Source of the DNA: Leucobacter chironomi DSM 19883
GTDB taxonomy: Bacteria; Actinomycetota; Actinomycetes; Actinomycetales; Microbacteriaceae
DNA: 64,000 nt
Reading direction: 5' to 3'
Assembly (NCBI RefSeq): GCF_000421845.1
Contig: NZ_ATXU01000001.1
Coordinates: 124,001-188,000, forward strand
The position numbers were made by a program, and so were the translations under genes. Positions 17,211 through 25,760 of the stretch are shown piece by piece. The notes under the pieces were generated by a model. The model was not told where the DNA came from and did not search any database. It saw only the letters and a program-made list of their open reading frames with translations. Each line of letters begins with the position of its first letter. The first letter of the stretch is position 1.

Positions 17211-18148
17211 TTCACACGAGCCTTCGGGTTGATCCAGCCGAGCAGGATGTCGAGCAGGAAGTTGACGATGACGACGAAGATGACGGTGATCACCGTGATG
17301 CCGAGCAGCATCGGGATGTCGCCGTTCTGGGAGGCGCCCTGCGTCATGGCGCCGATGCCCGGCAGGGCGAAGATCTGCTCGACGACGATGGCGCCCGAGA
17401 GCAGGCCGACGAACATGAGGGCGAGGATCGTGAGCGAGGCCGGGGCGGCGTTGCGCAGCAGGTGGATCACGACGCGCCACTGGGGCAGGCCGCGGCTGCG
17501 CAGCGTGCGCACGTAGTCCTGGCGGTCGGCCTGCATGATGGCGTTGCGCAGTTGCTCGGCGATCATCACGATCGCGCCGAGCGCGAGGGCGATCGCCGGC
17601 AGCGTGATCGACTGCAGCCAGCCGCCCACGGACTGCGAAGGCTGCGTGTAGCCGACGGCCGGGAACCACTTGAGCTGCACCGCGAAGGTCATCACGAGCA
17701 CGAGCGCGACCCAGAAGCCGGGCAGCGCGAAGAGGATCACGGAACCGGCCTTGACGGCGCGGTCGATCCAGGTGTTGGGGCGGAGGCCGGCGACGACGCC
17801 GAGCACGCCGCCGAGCACGGCCGAGAGCAGGATGGAGACGGTCACGACGGAGAGCGTGACCGGCAGCTTGAGGGCGATCTGCTTGCCGATGGGCTGGAAG
17901 TTCTTCCAGGAGTCGCCGAAGTCGCCGCGCAGCATGCCGCCGATCCAGTCGCCGAACTGCACGAGCAGCGGTCGATCCGTGCCGATCTTCTGCGCGAGCG
18001 CGGCCTGGGCCTCGGGCGTTGCGGCGCTGCCGAGCAGGCCGAGCGTGGGATCTGGGATCGCGGCGTGCGCGAGGAAGAATGTGCCTGTCGCGACGGCGAA
18101 CAGCAGGATCACCCCCGAGAGCAGCCGCTTGAGCGTGAATGAGAGCAT
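17207..18148 (-). CDS. Peptide/nickel-type ABC transporter permease (DppB-like)
   Basis: A 313-residue inner-membrane permease. The N-terminal LLSFTLKRLLSGVILLFAVATGTFFLAH helix is the DppB family hallmark, followed by the large external loop GTDRPLLVQFGDWIGGMLRGDFGDSW and five more helices. The coupling-loop motif is in QDYVRTLRSRGLPQWRVVIHLLRNA, which contacts the ATPases. It pairs with the permease half of the fused protein, whose start overlaps this stop by four bases. Confidence 0.92.
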   Translation of the reverse strand: MLSFTLKRLLSGVILLFAVATGTFFLAHAAIPDPTLGLLGSAATPEAQAALAQKIGTDRPLLVQFGDWIGGMLRGDFGDSWKNFQPIGKQIALKLPVTLSVVTVSILLSAVLGGVLGVVAGLRPNTWIDRAVKAGSVILFALPGFWVALVLVMTFAVQLKWFPAVGYTQPSQSVGGWLQSITLPAIALALGAIVMIAEQLRNAIMQADRQDYVRTLRSRGLPQWRVVIHLLRNAAPASLTILALMFVGLLSGAIVVEQIFALPGIGAMTQGASQNGDIPMLLGITVITVIFVVIVNFLLDILLGWINPKARVK

Positions 18149-18272
18149 CGGATCTCCTGAGTCGAGTTGTTACATATCGTCGTCCCGAGCGGGCGAGGCG
18201 AGCCGCAGGCTCGCGGGAGGCGAGATTCTGCGACTCGCTCCGCGCGTGACGAGACGGGTGGGCCCGGCCGTT

Positions 18273-18312
18273 GAGCCCCGTTCCCTTCGACAGCGTCGGG
18301 GGAACGGGGCTC
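18273..18312 (-). terminator. Hairpin after the binding-protein gene
   Basis: A 13-bp stem GAGCCCCGTTCCC with its complement and a 14-base loop that itself folds (CGAC/GTCG). It lies just past the binding-protein stop and before the permease gene. Partial termination or mRNA protection here would give more binding protein than membrane subunits, as in many ABC operons. Confidence 0.65.
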
Positions 18313-18321
18313 AGCGGCGGA

Positions 18322-19866
18322 TCAGCCTTCGAGGTTGATGTGGCGGAGCGTCGGGAACATCATGCCGATGACCGGCGTGACGGTGAACTCCGACGTGGAG
18401 ATGTAGGCGTTGTTGGCCTGGTACCACACCGAGTAGAAGGCCTGATCGGTGACCATCTCGTTGAGCTTCTCGATCTCGGCCGTCTGGGCCTCGCCGGGCT
18501 CGGCGGTGAAGACCTTGTCGGCCTGCGCCTTGATCTCGGGGAAGCCGTCGACGCCCGGGGTGGGGTTGTACCACTGCGGGTTGACGATCTGGCGCTCGAC
18601 GGTGGCGACGGCGTTGCCGTCCATCGAGATCACGCCGATGAACATCGGGTAGGTGGGGGCGTTGCCCATGTAGTCCATGAACTGGAACTCGTCCCAGGTC
18701 ACCTTGATGTTCAGCTCGCCGAAGACCTGCTCGACGGTGGCCTGCCAGGCCTGGAAGGGCTGAGCCATCGGCATCTTCACCTCGAAGCCGTCGGCGTAGC
18801 CCGCCTCGGCGAGCAGCTTCTTCGCGGTCTCGATGTTCGGCGCGTAGAGGTCGTTCAGCTCGGGCAGGTTGCCGGTGGTGCCGTCGGGGAACACCTGGTT
18901 GGTGTCGACGCCGGCGCCCTGGCCGATCGCGCCCAGCATCTCAGCGCCGTTGAAGGCGTAGTTGAGGGCCTGGCGCACCTTGAGGTCGCCGAGGGGCTTG
19001 CCCATCTCGGTGGATCCGGTGCGGTCCGTGAACTGCAGGCCGACCCAGGTGGCGACGCCGGAGCTGACGTTCCAATCGTAGTCGGGGGCCATGTCGATCG
19101 CGGTCTGGTCGCCGTAGATGACGTTGAACTGGCCGCCTTCGAGGCCGTTGAGCATCGCGGTCGGGTCGCTGAGCGGCGAGATCACGAGCGGGTCGAAGGG
19201 GAAGTCGGCTGCGGCCCAGTGGTCGGCGACCTTGTCGAAGTGGTACTCGGAGCCGGCGACGCTCGAGTCGGAGAGCGTGTAGGGGCCCGATCCGACGGGG
19301 GCGGTGGCGAGGCTGCCGTCGTCGATGGCGGAGGGGGCCATCATGTAGCTGCGGCCGAGACCCATGAAGTACAGGATCGTGTCGTCGCGCTGGTTGAGGT
19401 GGATCGCGATGGTGTCCTCGTCGACGGCCTCGAAGCTGTCGACCTTGGTGTAGGCCTCCTGCGAGCGCACGCCCTGCTTGAGGTACTCGAGGCTCTTGAC
19501 CGCGGCCTCGGCGTTGAACTCCTCGCCGTTGGAGAACACGGCGTCGGTGCGGAGGTCCATCGTGATGGTCTTGAAGTCTTCGGAGACCTCCCACTTGGTG
19601 GCGAGGGCCGCCTCGGGCTCGCCCTTGCCGTTGTCGACGACCAGCGGGTCGTAGATGGCGGACAGGTAGGGGCCGTCGAAGCCGATGTCGGCGAGAGCGG
19701 GATCCCAGGAGGTCACGTCAAGGAAGTTGCCGACGTTGAGGGGTGCGACGGCGCCTTCGCCGCCCGCGTCCCCGTTGCCGGCGTCCGCCCCGCCCGAGGA
19801 GCAGGCGGTCAGCGCGAGCGCCGCTGCAGCGACGGCTGCGAGGCCCGTGAGGGTTTTCTTCATCAT
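18322..19866 (-). CDS. ABC transporter substrate-binding lipoprotein (SBP family 5)
   Basis: A 514-residue extracytoplasmic binding protein. A lipoprotein signal peptide starts MMKKTLTGLAAVAAAALAL and ends at the lipobox LTAC, giving Cys as mature N terminus, then a Gly/Ala/Asp-rich tether. FDGPYLSAIYDPLV, FSNGEEFNAEAAVKSLEYL and PVGSGPYTLSD are the family 5 (peptide, nickel, opine) signatures. It delivers ligand to the DppB/DppCD/DppF-like importer encoded downstream. The start is the first of two ATGs after GAGAAG. The promoter carries a block shared with the alcohol dehydrogenase operon. Confidence 0.92.
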   Translation of the reverse strand: MMKKTLTGLAAVAAAALALTACSSGGADAGNGDAGGEGAVAPLNVGNFLDVTSWDPALADIGFDGPYLSAIYDPLVVDNGKGEPEAALATKWEVSEDFKTITMDLRTDAVFSNGEEFNAEAAVKSLEYLKQGVRSQEAYTKVDSFEAVDEDTIAIHLNQRDDTILYFMGLGRSYMMAPSAIDDGSLATAPVGSGPYTLSDSSVAGSEYHFDKVADHWAAADFPFDPLVISPLSDPTAMLNGLEGGQFNVIYGDQTAIDMAPDYDWNVSSGVATWVGLQFTDRTGSTEMGKPLGDLKVRQALNYAFNGAEMLGAIGQGAGVDTNQVFPDGTTGNLPELNDLYAPNIETAKKLLAEAGYADGFEVKMPMAQPFQAWQATVEQVFGELNIKVTWDEFQFMDYMGNAPTYPMFIGVISMDGNAVATVERQIVNPQWYNPTPGVDGFPEIKAQADKVFTAEPGEAQTAEIEKLNEMVTDQAFYSVWYQANNAYISTSEFTVTPVIGMMFPTLRHINLEG

Positions 19867-19986
19867 GTCTACTTCTCTCGTCTTCGGAGATGTGGGTGAG
19901 GGTGAGGCACCGTTGCAGCTCCACCGCGCAGCCCGGGAACAGGGTCCCATCAGATGCGATGGACGTCACTTCGGCGTGCCGTCGGA

Positions 19987-20007
19987 TTTCATTCTACGCA
20001 CGTTGAC
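19987..20007 (-). promoter_or_regulatory. Importer promoter with TAGAAT -10, shared block
   Basis: On the minus strand: GTCAACGT, two bases, GTAGAAT, then GAAA. The -10 TAGAAT covers 19991-19996, giving a 5' leader of about 120 bases before the binding-protein start. It matches 1700-1720 at 18 of 21 positions. Confidence 0.6.
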
Positions 20008-20092
20008 AATAAAAACAAGTCGGGCGGCGCGGCAGAAATGTCACGAAAACGACACGGTTCTCGCGAGGGGCGCACTGGCGCTCCGCCCCGCG

Positions 20093-20106
20093 GATCGTAT
20101 ACGATC
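20093..20106. promoter_or_regulatory. Probable GntR/FCD operator upstream of the hydratase gene
   Basis: GATCGTATACGATC, a perfect 14-bp palindrome 61 bases before the hydratase GTG. The GTATAC core is typical of FadR/FCD-subfamily GntR sites. The same sequence recurs at 21880-21891, and an FCD GntR gene lies at 23446. Confidence 0.7.
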
Positions 20107-20167
20107 ACAGTCAGGCGACGCGGGGCTGCAGAGCGCAGCACCGCGCACACGCAGAAACGGAGGCCTC

Positions 20168-20953
20168 GTGCTCGAGCAGTCACAGATCGAATCCATCGCG
20201 GATGAACTGGTGCAGGCGGACAAGGATCGCGCGATCCTGCCGAAGCTCACCTCCCGCTACCCCGGCATGGTGATCGAGGATTCGTACGCCATCCAGAAGG
20301 TGTGGTCGGATCGCCGGATCGCGGCAGGAGCCCGCCTCGTCGGGCACAAGATCGGCCTCACCTCGAAGGTGATGCAGGTCGCGACCGGCATCTCCGAACC
20401 CGACTACGGCGTGATCCACGACGACATGGTCTACGAATCCGGATCGGTGCTCGAGTTCGACCGCTACTCGAACGTGCGCATCGAGGTCGAACTCGCCTTC
20501 GTGCTCTCGAAGCCGCTCTCGGGCCCGGGCACCACGATCTTCGACGTGCTCGACGCCACCGCCTACGTGGTGCCCGCCCTCGAGGTGCTCAACTCGCACC
20601 TGGAGCTCGAGGGCCGCACCATCGTAGACACCATCAGCGACAACGCCGCGATGGGCGCGATGGTGCTGGGCGGCCGCCCCGTGAAGGCCGACGAGCTCGA
20701 CCTCACCTGGGCGAAGGCGCTGCTCTACCGCAACGAGACCATCGAGGACTCCGGCGTCGCCGGGGCGGTGCTCGGTCACCCCGCGCTCGGAGTGGCCTGG
20801 CTCGCGAACAAGCTCGCCCAGCACGGGCAGACTCTCGAAGCGGGCGAGATCATCCTCGCGGGCTCGTTCACCAAGCCCATGTGGGTCGAGCGCGGCGACA
20901 CCGTGCACGCCGATTACCACGAGCTGGGATCGGTGACATGCCGATTCGTGTAG
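20168..20953 (+). CDS. hpaH: 2-oxo-hept-3-ene-1,7-dioate hydratase (HpaH/HpcG-like)
   Basis: A 261-residue member of the MhpD/HpaH hydratase branch of the FAH superfamily. It adds water to 2-oxo-hept-3-ene-1,7-dioate in the homoprotocatechuate pathway. VGHKIGLTSKVMQ is the conserved active-site strand, IRIEVELAFVLSKPL holds the metal-binding Glu pair, and VVPALEVLNSH supplies a further family motif. The GTG start is chosen because GGAGG lies four bases upstream. It overlaps the aldolase gene by 16 bases. It heads the cluster and follows the palindrome at 20093. Confidence 0.85.
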   Translation: MLEQSQIESIADELVQADKDRAILPKLTSRYPGMVIEDSYAIQKVWSDRRIAAGARLVGHKIGLTSKVMQVATGISEPDYGVIHDDMVYESGSVLEFDRYSNVRIEVELAFVLSKPLSGPGTTIFDVLDATAYVVPALEVLNSHLELEGRTIVDTISDNAAMGAMVLGGRPVKADELDLTWAKALLYRNETIEDSGVAGAVLGHPALGVAWLANKLAQHGQTLEAGEIILAGSFTKPMWVERGDTVHADYHELGSVTCRFV

Positions 20954-21756
20954 AGCTTCCCGCGACCCTGCGCGAACGCCTCGACGCGGCGGACCGCCCG
21001 CTCATCGGCCTGTGGGCCTGCGCCGGCAGCCCCATCACCGCCGAGATCGTGGCCGGCAGCGGCTGCGACTGGGTGCTGCTCGACGCCGAGCACTCCCCCA
21101 ACGGACTCGAGTCGGTGCTCGCGCAGCTCTACGCGATGTCGGCCTACCCCGTGGCACCCCTCGTGCGCCCGCCGTACGGGGACACCGTCACCATCAAACA
21201 GTTCCTCGACCTCGGCGCGCAGAACCTGCTGATCCCGATGGTCGACTCCGCCGAGCAGGCCGCCGAGATCGTGCGGGCGGTGCGCTACCCGGACGGCTCG
21301 GCCGGCGGCGGGGTGCGCGGCGTCGGCTCGGCGCTCGCCCGCTCGGCCCGCTGGAATCGGGTGGAGGGATATCTCGGCCGCGCCTCGGAGACGATCAGCC
21401 TGACGGTGCAGATCGAGTCGGCGACCGCCATCGCGGACGTCGAGCGGATCGTGGCGGTCGACGGGATCGATGCGATCTTCGTCGGCCCCTCCGACCTCGC
21501 GGCGTCGATGGGGCTGCTCGGGCAGCAGAATCACCCCGAGGTGGTGGAGTCGGTGCTGCGCGCGATCGCCGCCGGCGTCGCCGCGGGCAAGCCGGTGGGC
21601 GTCAACGCCTTCGTGCCGGCCGACGCCGAGCGCTACATCGCGGCCGGCGCCTCCTTCGTCGCCGTGGGCGCGGATGTCGCGATCCTCGCCCGCCAGACCG
21701 AGGCCATGGTGGATCGCTTCACGGGCGCGGGCACCGCAGAGCGCTCCAGCTACTAG
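20938..21756 (+). CDS. hpaI: 4-hydroxy-2-oxo-heptane-1,7-dioate aldolase (HpaI/HpcH-like)
   Basis: A 272-residue class II aldolase that splits the hydrated ketoacid to pyruvate and succinate semialdehyde, the last carbon-cleaving step of the pathway. H52 in LDAEHSPN is the base, R77 in VRPPYGD binds pyruvate, and the metal ligands E160 (QIES) and D186 (GPSDLAASMG) are present. VGVNAFVPADAERYIAAGASFVAVGAD is the family end motif. The start lies inside the hydratase reading frame, so the two are co-translated. Confidence 0.87.
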   Translation: MPIRVELPATLRERLDAADRPLIGLWACAGSPITAEIVAGSGCDWVLLDAEHSPNGLESVLAQLYAMSAYPVAPLVRPPYGDTVTIKQFLDLGAQNLLIPMVDSAEQAAEIVRAVRYPDGSAGGGVRGVGSALARSARWNRVEGYLGRASETISLTVQIESATAIADVERIVAVDGIDAIFVGPSDLAASMGLLGQQNHPEVVESVLRAIAAGVAAGKPVGVNAFVPADAERYIAAGASFVAVGADVAILARQTEAMVDRFTGAGTAERSSY

Positions 21757-21879
21757 CACCCGCCTCACCCGAAGCACGGAGTCCCGAAATGCCGATCGCA
21801 GAGGCGAAGCAGCAGCCGTTCGGGGCTCCGTGCCAGGGGAAGCGGCGGGTCGCGCCCAGCACTTCCCAAAACCGCCCAG

Positions 21880-21891
21880 ATCGTATACGAT
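21880..21891. promoter_or_regulatory. Probable GntR/FCD operator upstream of the HpaG-like fusion gene
   Basis: ATCGTATACGAT, a perfect 12-bp palindrome preceded by G, so 13 of 14 bases match the site at 20093-20106. It lies 38 bases before the start of the fusion gene, in a spacer after the aldolase, which implies a second promoter under the same regulator. Confidence 0.7.
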
Positions 21892-21928
21892 AAGAAATAC
21901 AACGAGCCCCGTCCCCGGACGGAGCCAG

Positions 21929-23443
21929 ATGAGCGAGGTAGCCATGACGTACGGAATCGAGACCCCCGGCAAGATCATTGCCGTCCATCTCAACTATCCG
22001 TCGCGGATCGCGCAGCGCGGCCGCACCCCCGCATTCCCCTCCTACTTCTTCAAGCCGGCTTCCTCGCTGGCCCCCACGGGCAGCACGATCGAGCGCCCCG
22101 CGGGCACCGAGCTGCTCGCCTTCGAGGGCGAGGTCGCCCTCGTCATCGGTGAACCAGCCCGCTGGGTCTCCCCCGAGGACGGCTGGAAGCACGTCGCCTT
22201 CGTCACCGCCGCCAACGACTTCGGCCTCTACGACCTGCGCGCCGCAGACAAGGGCTCCAACGTGCGCAACAAGGGCGGCGACGGCTACACCCCCGTCGGC
22301 CCGGCCGCGATCCCCACCGACGGCATCGGCCAGGATCAGTGGCGCGTGCGCACCTGGGTCAACGGCGAGCTCGCGCAGGACGACACGAGCGACACCCTCA
22401 AGTTCCCCTTCGGCCAGCTCGTCGCCGACCTCTCGCAGCACATGACCCTCGAGACCGGCGACGTCATCCTCACGGGCACTCCCGCGGGCTCATCGGTCGT
22501 GATCCCCGGCGACGTCGTCGAGGTCGAGGTCGACGCGCCGAACGCGCCCGGCGCACCCTCCACCGGCCGCCTCATCACCACCGTCACCCAGGGCGAGCAC
22601 GCCTTCGGCGACTTCGGCAACACGCCCGCCGTCGACGACAAGCAGCGCATCGAGGCGTGGGGCAGCGAGGACGAGCACGCGGCCGCGGTCGCCGCCGGCC
22701 GCGCCACCCCGCTCGACGAGCAGCCCGAGTCGAGCCCCCTCACCGCCGAGATCCGCGAACTGCTCGACGGCGTGGCCGTGGCCACCGTCTCCGCCGCACT
22801 GCGCAAGCGCGGCTACGTCGACATCTTCATCGACGGCGTGCACCCGAACCACGAGGGCGACACGATCCTCGGCACCGCGAAGACCCTGCGCTTCATCCCC
22901 TTCCGCCCCGACCTGTTCAAGCAGCACGGCGGCGGCTTCAACGCCCAGAAGCGCGCCTTCGACACCGTGAACGAGGGCGAGGTGCTCGTCGTCGAGGCCC
23001 GCGGCATCCCCTCCACCGGCACCGTGGGCGACGTGCTCGCTCTGCGCGCCCAGGTGCGCGGCGCCTCCGGCATCGTCACCGACGGCGGCGTGCGCGACTT
23101 CGCAGCCGTGCAGCAGTTCGACATCCCCGTCTTCTCGCAGGGCGCGCACCCCAGCGTGCTCGGCCGGCGCCACGTGCCGTGGGAGACCGACGTCACCATC
23201 GCCTGCGGCGGCGCAGCCGTGCAGCCCGGCGACATCATCATGGGCGACCGCGACGGCGTCATCGTGATCCCGCCCTTCCTGCTCGACGAAGTGGCCCGCG
23301 AGGCCGCCGCGCAGGAGGAGGCCGACGCGTGGGTCGCCGAGCAGGTCGCCCAGGGCGCCCCCGTCGACGGTCTCTTCCCGATGAACGCCGAGTGGAAGGC
23401 GAAGTACGAGGCCGCGCGCGGCGAGAAGGAAGCGCAGGCGTAG
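21929..23443 (+). CDS. FAH-family / RraA-like fusion protein (HpaG-type isomerase-decarboxylase role)
   Basis: A 504-residue two-domain protein. Residues 15-225 form a fumarylacetoacetate hydrolase-type domain with metal residues in FEGEVALVIG (E66, E68) and AANDFGLYD (D97) and the loop LTGTPAG. Residues about 272-490 are RraA / HMG-aldolase-like, with GTAKTLRF and the signature TDGGVRD (387-390 GVRD). Classical HpaG joins two FAH domains; here the second is replaced. Position in the cluster suggests decarboxylation of 5-oxo-pent-3-ene-tricarboxylate and isomerisation. The ATG at 21929 follows GGAG by four bases; ATG at 21944 after GAGG is an alternative. Confidence 0.8.
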   Translation: MSEVAMTYGIETPGKIIAVHLNYPSRIAQRGRTPAFPSYFFKPASSLAPTGSTIERPAGTELLAFEGEVALVIGEPARWVSPEDGWKHVAFVTAANDFGLYDLRAADKGSNVRNKGGDGYTPVGPAAIPTDGIGQDQWRVRTWVNGELAQDDTSDTLKFPFGQLVADLSQHMTLETGDVILTGTPAGSSVVIPGDVVEVEVDAPNAPGAPSTGRLITTVTQGEHAFGDFGNTPAVDDKQRIEAWGSEDEHAAAVAAGRATPLDEQPESSPLTAEIRELLDGVAVATVSAALRKRGYVDIFIDGVHPNHEGDTILGTAKTLRFIPFRPDLFKQHGGGFNAQKRAFDTVNEGEVLVVEARGIPSTGTVGDVLALRAQVRGASGIVTDGGVRDFAAVQQFDIPVFSQGAHPSVLGRRHVPWETDVTIACGGAAVQPGDIIMGDRDGVIVIPPFLLDEVAREAAAQEEADAWVAEQVAQGAPVDGLFPMNAEWKAKYEAARGEKEAQA

Positions 23444-23445
23444 TC

Positions 23446-24132
23446 ATGGCCACCGAATCGAAGTCCGAGCGCGCGTACCGCCTGGTCCGAAGCCGGATCG
23501 ACAGCGGCCAGTACGTGCCCGGCTACCGGCTCGTGCTCGCCACCATCGCGAACGAGCTCGACATGTCGGTCGTGCCGGTGCGCGAGGCGATCCGCCGCCT
23601 CGAGGCCGAACAGCTCGTCACCTTCGAGCGCAACGTCGGCGCGCAGGTCTCGCTCGTCAAGGAGACCGAGTACCTGCACACCATGCAGACCCTCGCGCTC
23701 GTCGAGGGCGCGGCGACCGGTCTCGCCGCGCCGCACATCACGGCCGACCAGATCACCCGCGCCCGCGCCGTCAACGAGACCATGCGCGAGTCGCTCACCG
23801 CCTTCGATCCGCTGCGCTTCACCGAGCTCAACCTCGAGTTCCACAGCGTGCTGTTCGAAACCTGCCCCAACCCTCACATCCTCGACCTCGTGCACCGCGG
23901 CTGGAACCGCATGAAGGTGCTGCGCAACTCGTCCTTCAGCTTCGTGCCCGGGCGAGCGCAGGAATCGGTCGAGGAGCACGAACGGCTCCTGCAGCTCATC
24001 GAGAGCCGCGCGGATCCGCTCGACATCGAGATGGTGGCTCGCGCCCACCGCACCGCCACCCTCGAAGCCGTGCTCACCCACTCGGAGGAGCACAAGCACG
24101 CGGCCGACCGTCACCCGATCCAGGCCGCCTGA
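23446..24132 (+). CDS. GntR family regulator, FCD subfamily
   Basis: A 228-residue repressor-type regulator. Residues 8-75 form the winged helix, with LATIANELDMSVVPVREAIRRLEAEQLVTF as recognition region. The FCD effector domain follows, with likely metal and ligand residues in FHSVLFETCPN, EEHERLL and AHRTATLEAVL. The gene sits two bases after the fusion gene and before the semialdehyde dehydrogenase. The two GTATAC palindromes in the cluster fit this subfamily, so it most likely controls the hpa genes in response to an aromatic acid or ring-cleavage product; the effector is not known. Confidence 0.87.
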   Translation: MATESKSERAYRLVRSRIDSGQYVPGYRLVLATIANELDMSVVPVREAIRRLEAEQLVTFERNVGAQVSLVKETEYLHTMQTLALVEGAATGLAAPHITADQITRARAVNETMRESLTAFDPLRFTELNLEFHSVLFETCPNPHILDLVHRGWNRMKVLRNSSFSFVPGRAQESVEEHERLLQLIESRADPLDIEMVARAHRTATLEAVLTHSEEHKHAADRHPIQAA

Positions 24133-24181
24133 CCATCCCCCACAGACCCACCACCGAAACCCCATCACCGGAGGCGAAAGC

Positions 24182-25678
24182 ATGACCCAGGAAAAGCCCG
24201 CAGGGCTGCCAGACAAAATCCGCCACTTCATCGACGGCAAGCACGTCGACTCGGTCGGCGGCGAAGAGTTCGAGGTGCTCAACCCCGTCACCAACGAGAC
24301 CTACATCATGGCCGCCTCGGGCCAGAAGGCCGACATCGACCTCGCGGTCGCCGCAGCGAAGCGCGCGTTCGAAGAGGGCCCCTGGCCGAAGATGAAGCCG
24401 CGCGAGCGCTCGCGCATCCTGCACAAGGTCGCCGACATCGTCGAGTCGCGTGACGAGCAGCTCGCGCAGTTCGAGAGCTTCGACTCGGGCCTGCCGATCA
24501 CGCAGGCCAAGGGTCAGGCGCGTCGCGCGGCCGAGAACTTCCGCTTCTTCGCCGACCTGATCGTGGCGCAGCACGACGACACCTTCAAGGTGCCCGGCGT
24601 GCAGATCAACTACGTGAACCGCAAGCCGATCGGCGTCGCGGGTCTCATCACCCCGTGGAACACCCCCTTCATGCTCGAGTCGTGGAAGCTCGGCCCCGCC
24701 CTCGCGACCGGCAACACCGTCGTGCTGAAGCCGGCCGAGTTCACCCCGCTCTCGGCATCGCTCTGGGGCGAGATCTTCCGCGAGGCCGGCGTCCCCGACG
24801 GCGTCTTCAACCTCGTCGGCGGCTTCGGCGAGTCGGCGGGCGACTCGCTCGTCAAGCACCCCGACGTGCCGCTCATCTCGTTCACGGGCGAGAGCCGCAC
24901 CGGCCAGATCATCTTCGGCAACTCGGCGCCCTTCCTCAAGGGTCTGTCGATGGAGCTCGGCGGCAAGAGCCCCGCGGTCGTCTTCGACGACGCCGACCTC
25001 GAGACCGCGCTCGACGCCACGGTCTTCGGCGTGTTCAGCCTGAACGGCGAGCGCTGCACCGCCGGCAGCCGCATCCTCGTGCAGCGCGGCATCTACGACG
25101 AGTTCGTGGAGCGCTACGCCGAGCGCACCAAGAACATCGTGGTGGGTCTCCCCTCGGACCCGAAGACCGAGGTGGGCGCGATCGTGCACCCCGAGCACTA
25201 CGAGAAGGTCATGAGCTACGTCGAGATCGGCAAGAGCGAGGGCCGCCTCATCGCCGGCGGCGGCCGTCCGGAGGGCTTCCCCGAGGGCAACTTCGTCGCC
25301 CCGACCGCCTTCGCCGACGTCTCGCCCGACGCCCGCATCTTCCAGGAGGAGATCTTCGGCCCCGTGGTCGCGATCACGCCCTTCGACACCGAGGAGGAGG
25401 CGCTCGAGCTCGCCAACAACACCAAGTACGGTCTCGCGGCCTACATCTGGACCTCCGATCTGAAGCGCGCGCACAACTTCGCGCACGCGGTCGAGGCCGG
25501 CATGGTGTGGCTCAACTCGAACAACCTGCGCGACCTGCGCACCCCGTTCGGCGGCGTGAAGGCCTCGGGCCTCGGTCACGAGGGCGGCTACCGCTCGATC
25601 GACTTCTACACCGATCAGCAGGCCGTGCACATCACGCTCGGCACCGCCCACTTCCCCCGCTTCGGCGCCGGCAACTAA
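24182..25678 (+). CDS. hpaE: 5-carboxymethyl-2-hydroxymuconate semialdehyde dehydrogenase (HpaE)
   Basis: A 498-residue NAD-dependent ALDH that oxidises the semialdehyde made by ring cleavage of homoprotocatechuate. N160 in TPWNTP, K183 in LKPAEF, E258 in MELGGKSP and nucleophile C292 in LNGERCTAG are all present. FIDGKHV near the N terminus and GLAAYIWTSDLKRAHNFA near the C terminus match HpaE/HpcC more closely than general ALDHs. GGAGGCGAAAGC precedes the ATG. The dioxygenase gene follows after 82 bases, so the two are probably one transcript. Confidence 0.9.
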   Translation: MTQEKPAGLPDKIRHFIDGKHVDSVGGEEFEVLNPVTNETYIMAASGQKADIDLAVAAAKRAFEEGPWPKMKPRERSRILHKVADIVESRDEQLAQFESFDSGLPITQAKGQARRAAENFRFFADLIVAQHDDTFKVPGVQINYVNRKPIGVAGLITPWNTPFMLESWKLGPALATGNTVVLKPAEFTPLSASLWGEIFREAGVPDGVFNLVGGFGESAGDSLVKHPDVPLISFTGESRTGQIIFGNSAPFLKGLSMELGGKSPAVVFDDADLETALDATVFGVFSLNGERCTAGSRILVQRGIYDEFVERYAERTKNIVVGLPSDPKTEVGAIVHPEHYEKVMSYVEIGKSEGRLIAGGGRPEGFPEGNFVAPTAFADVSPDARIFQEEIFGPVVAITPFDTEEEALELANNTKYGLAAYIWTSDLKRAHNFAHAVEAGMVWLNSNNLRDLRTPFGGVKASGLGHEGGYRSIDFYTDQQAVHITLGTAHFPRFGAGN

Positions 25679-25760
25679 CCCATCGGGGTCCGGGCCGCCT
25701 CCGATGCGCGGTCCGGATCCTGCCCCTCCCCCCTCACTCACACACAGCAAGGACGCTCCC

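Larger units (their letters stand above)
19867..20167. other. Divergent regulatory region, 301 bp
   Basis: Lies between the binding-protein gene and the hydratase gene. It contains the shared promoter block at 19987-20007 for the leftward importer and the 14-bp palindrome at 20093-20106 for the rightward hydratase. AT content peaks around 19985-20020. No gene is seen in it. Confidence 0.7.
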
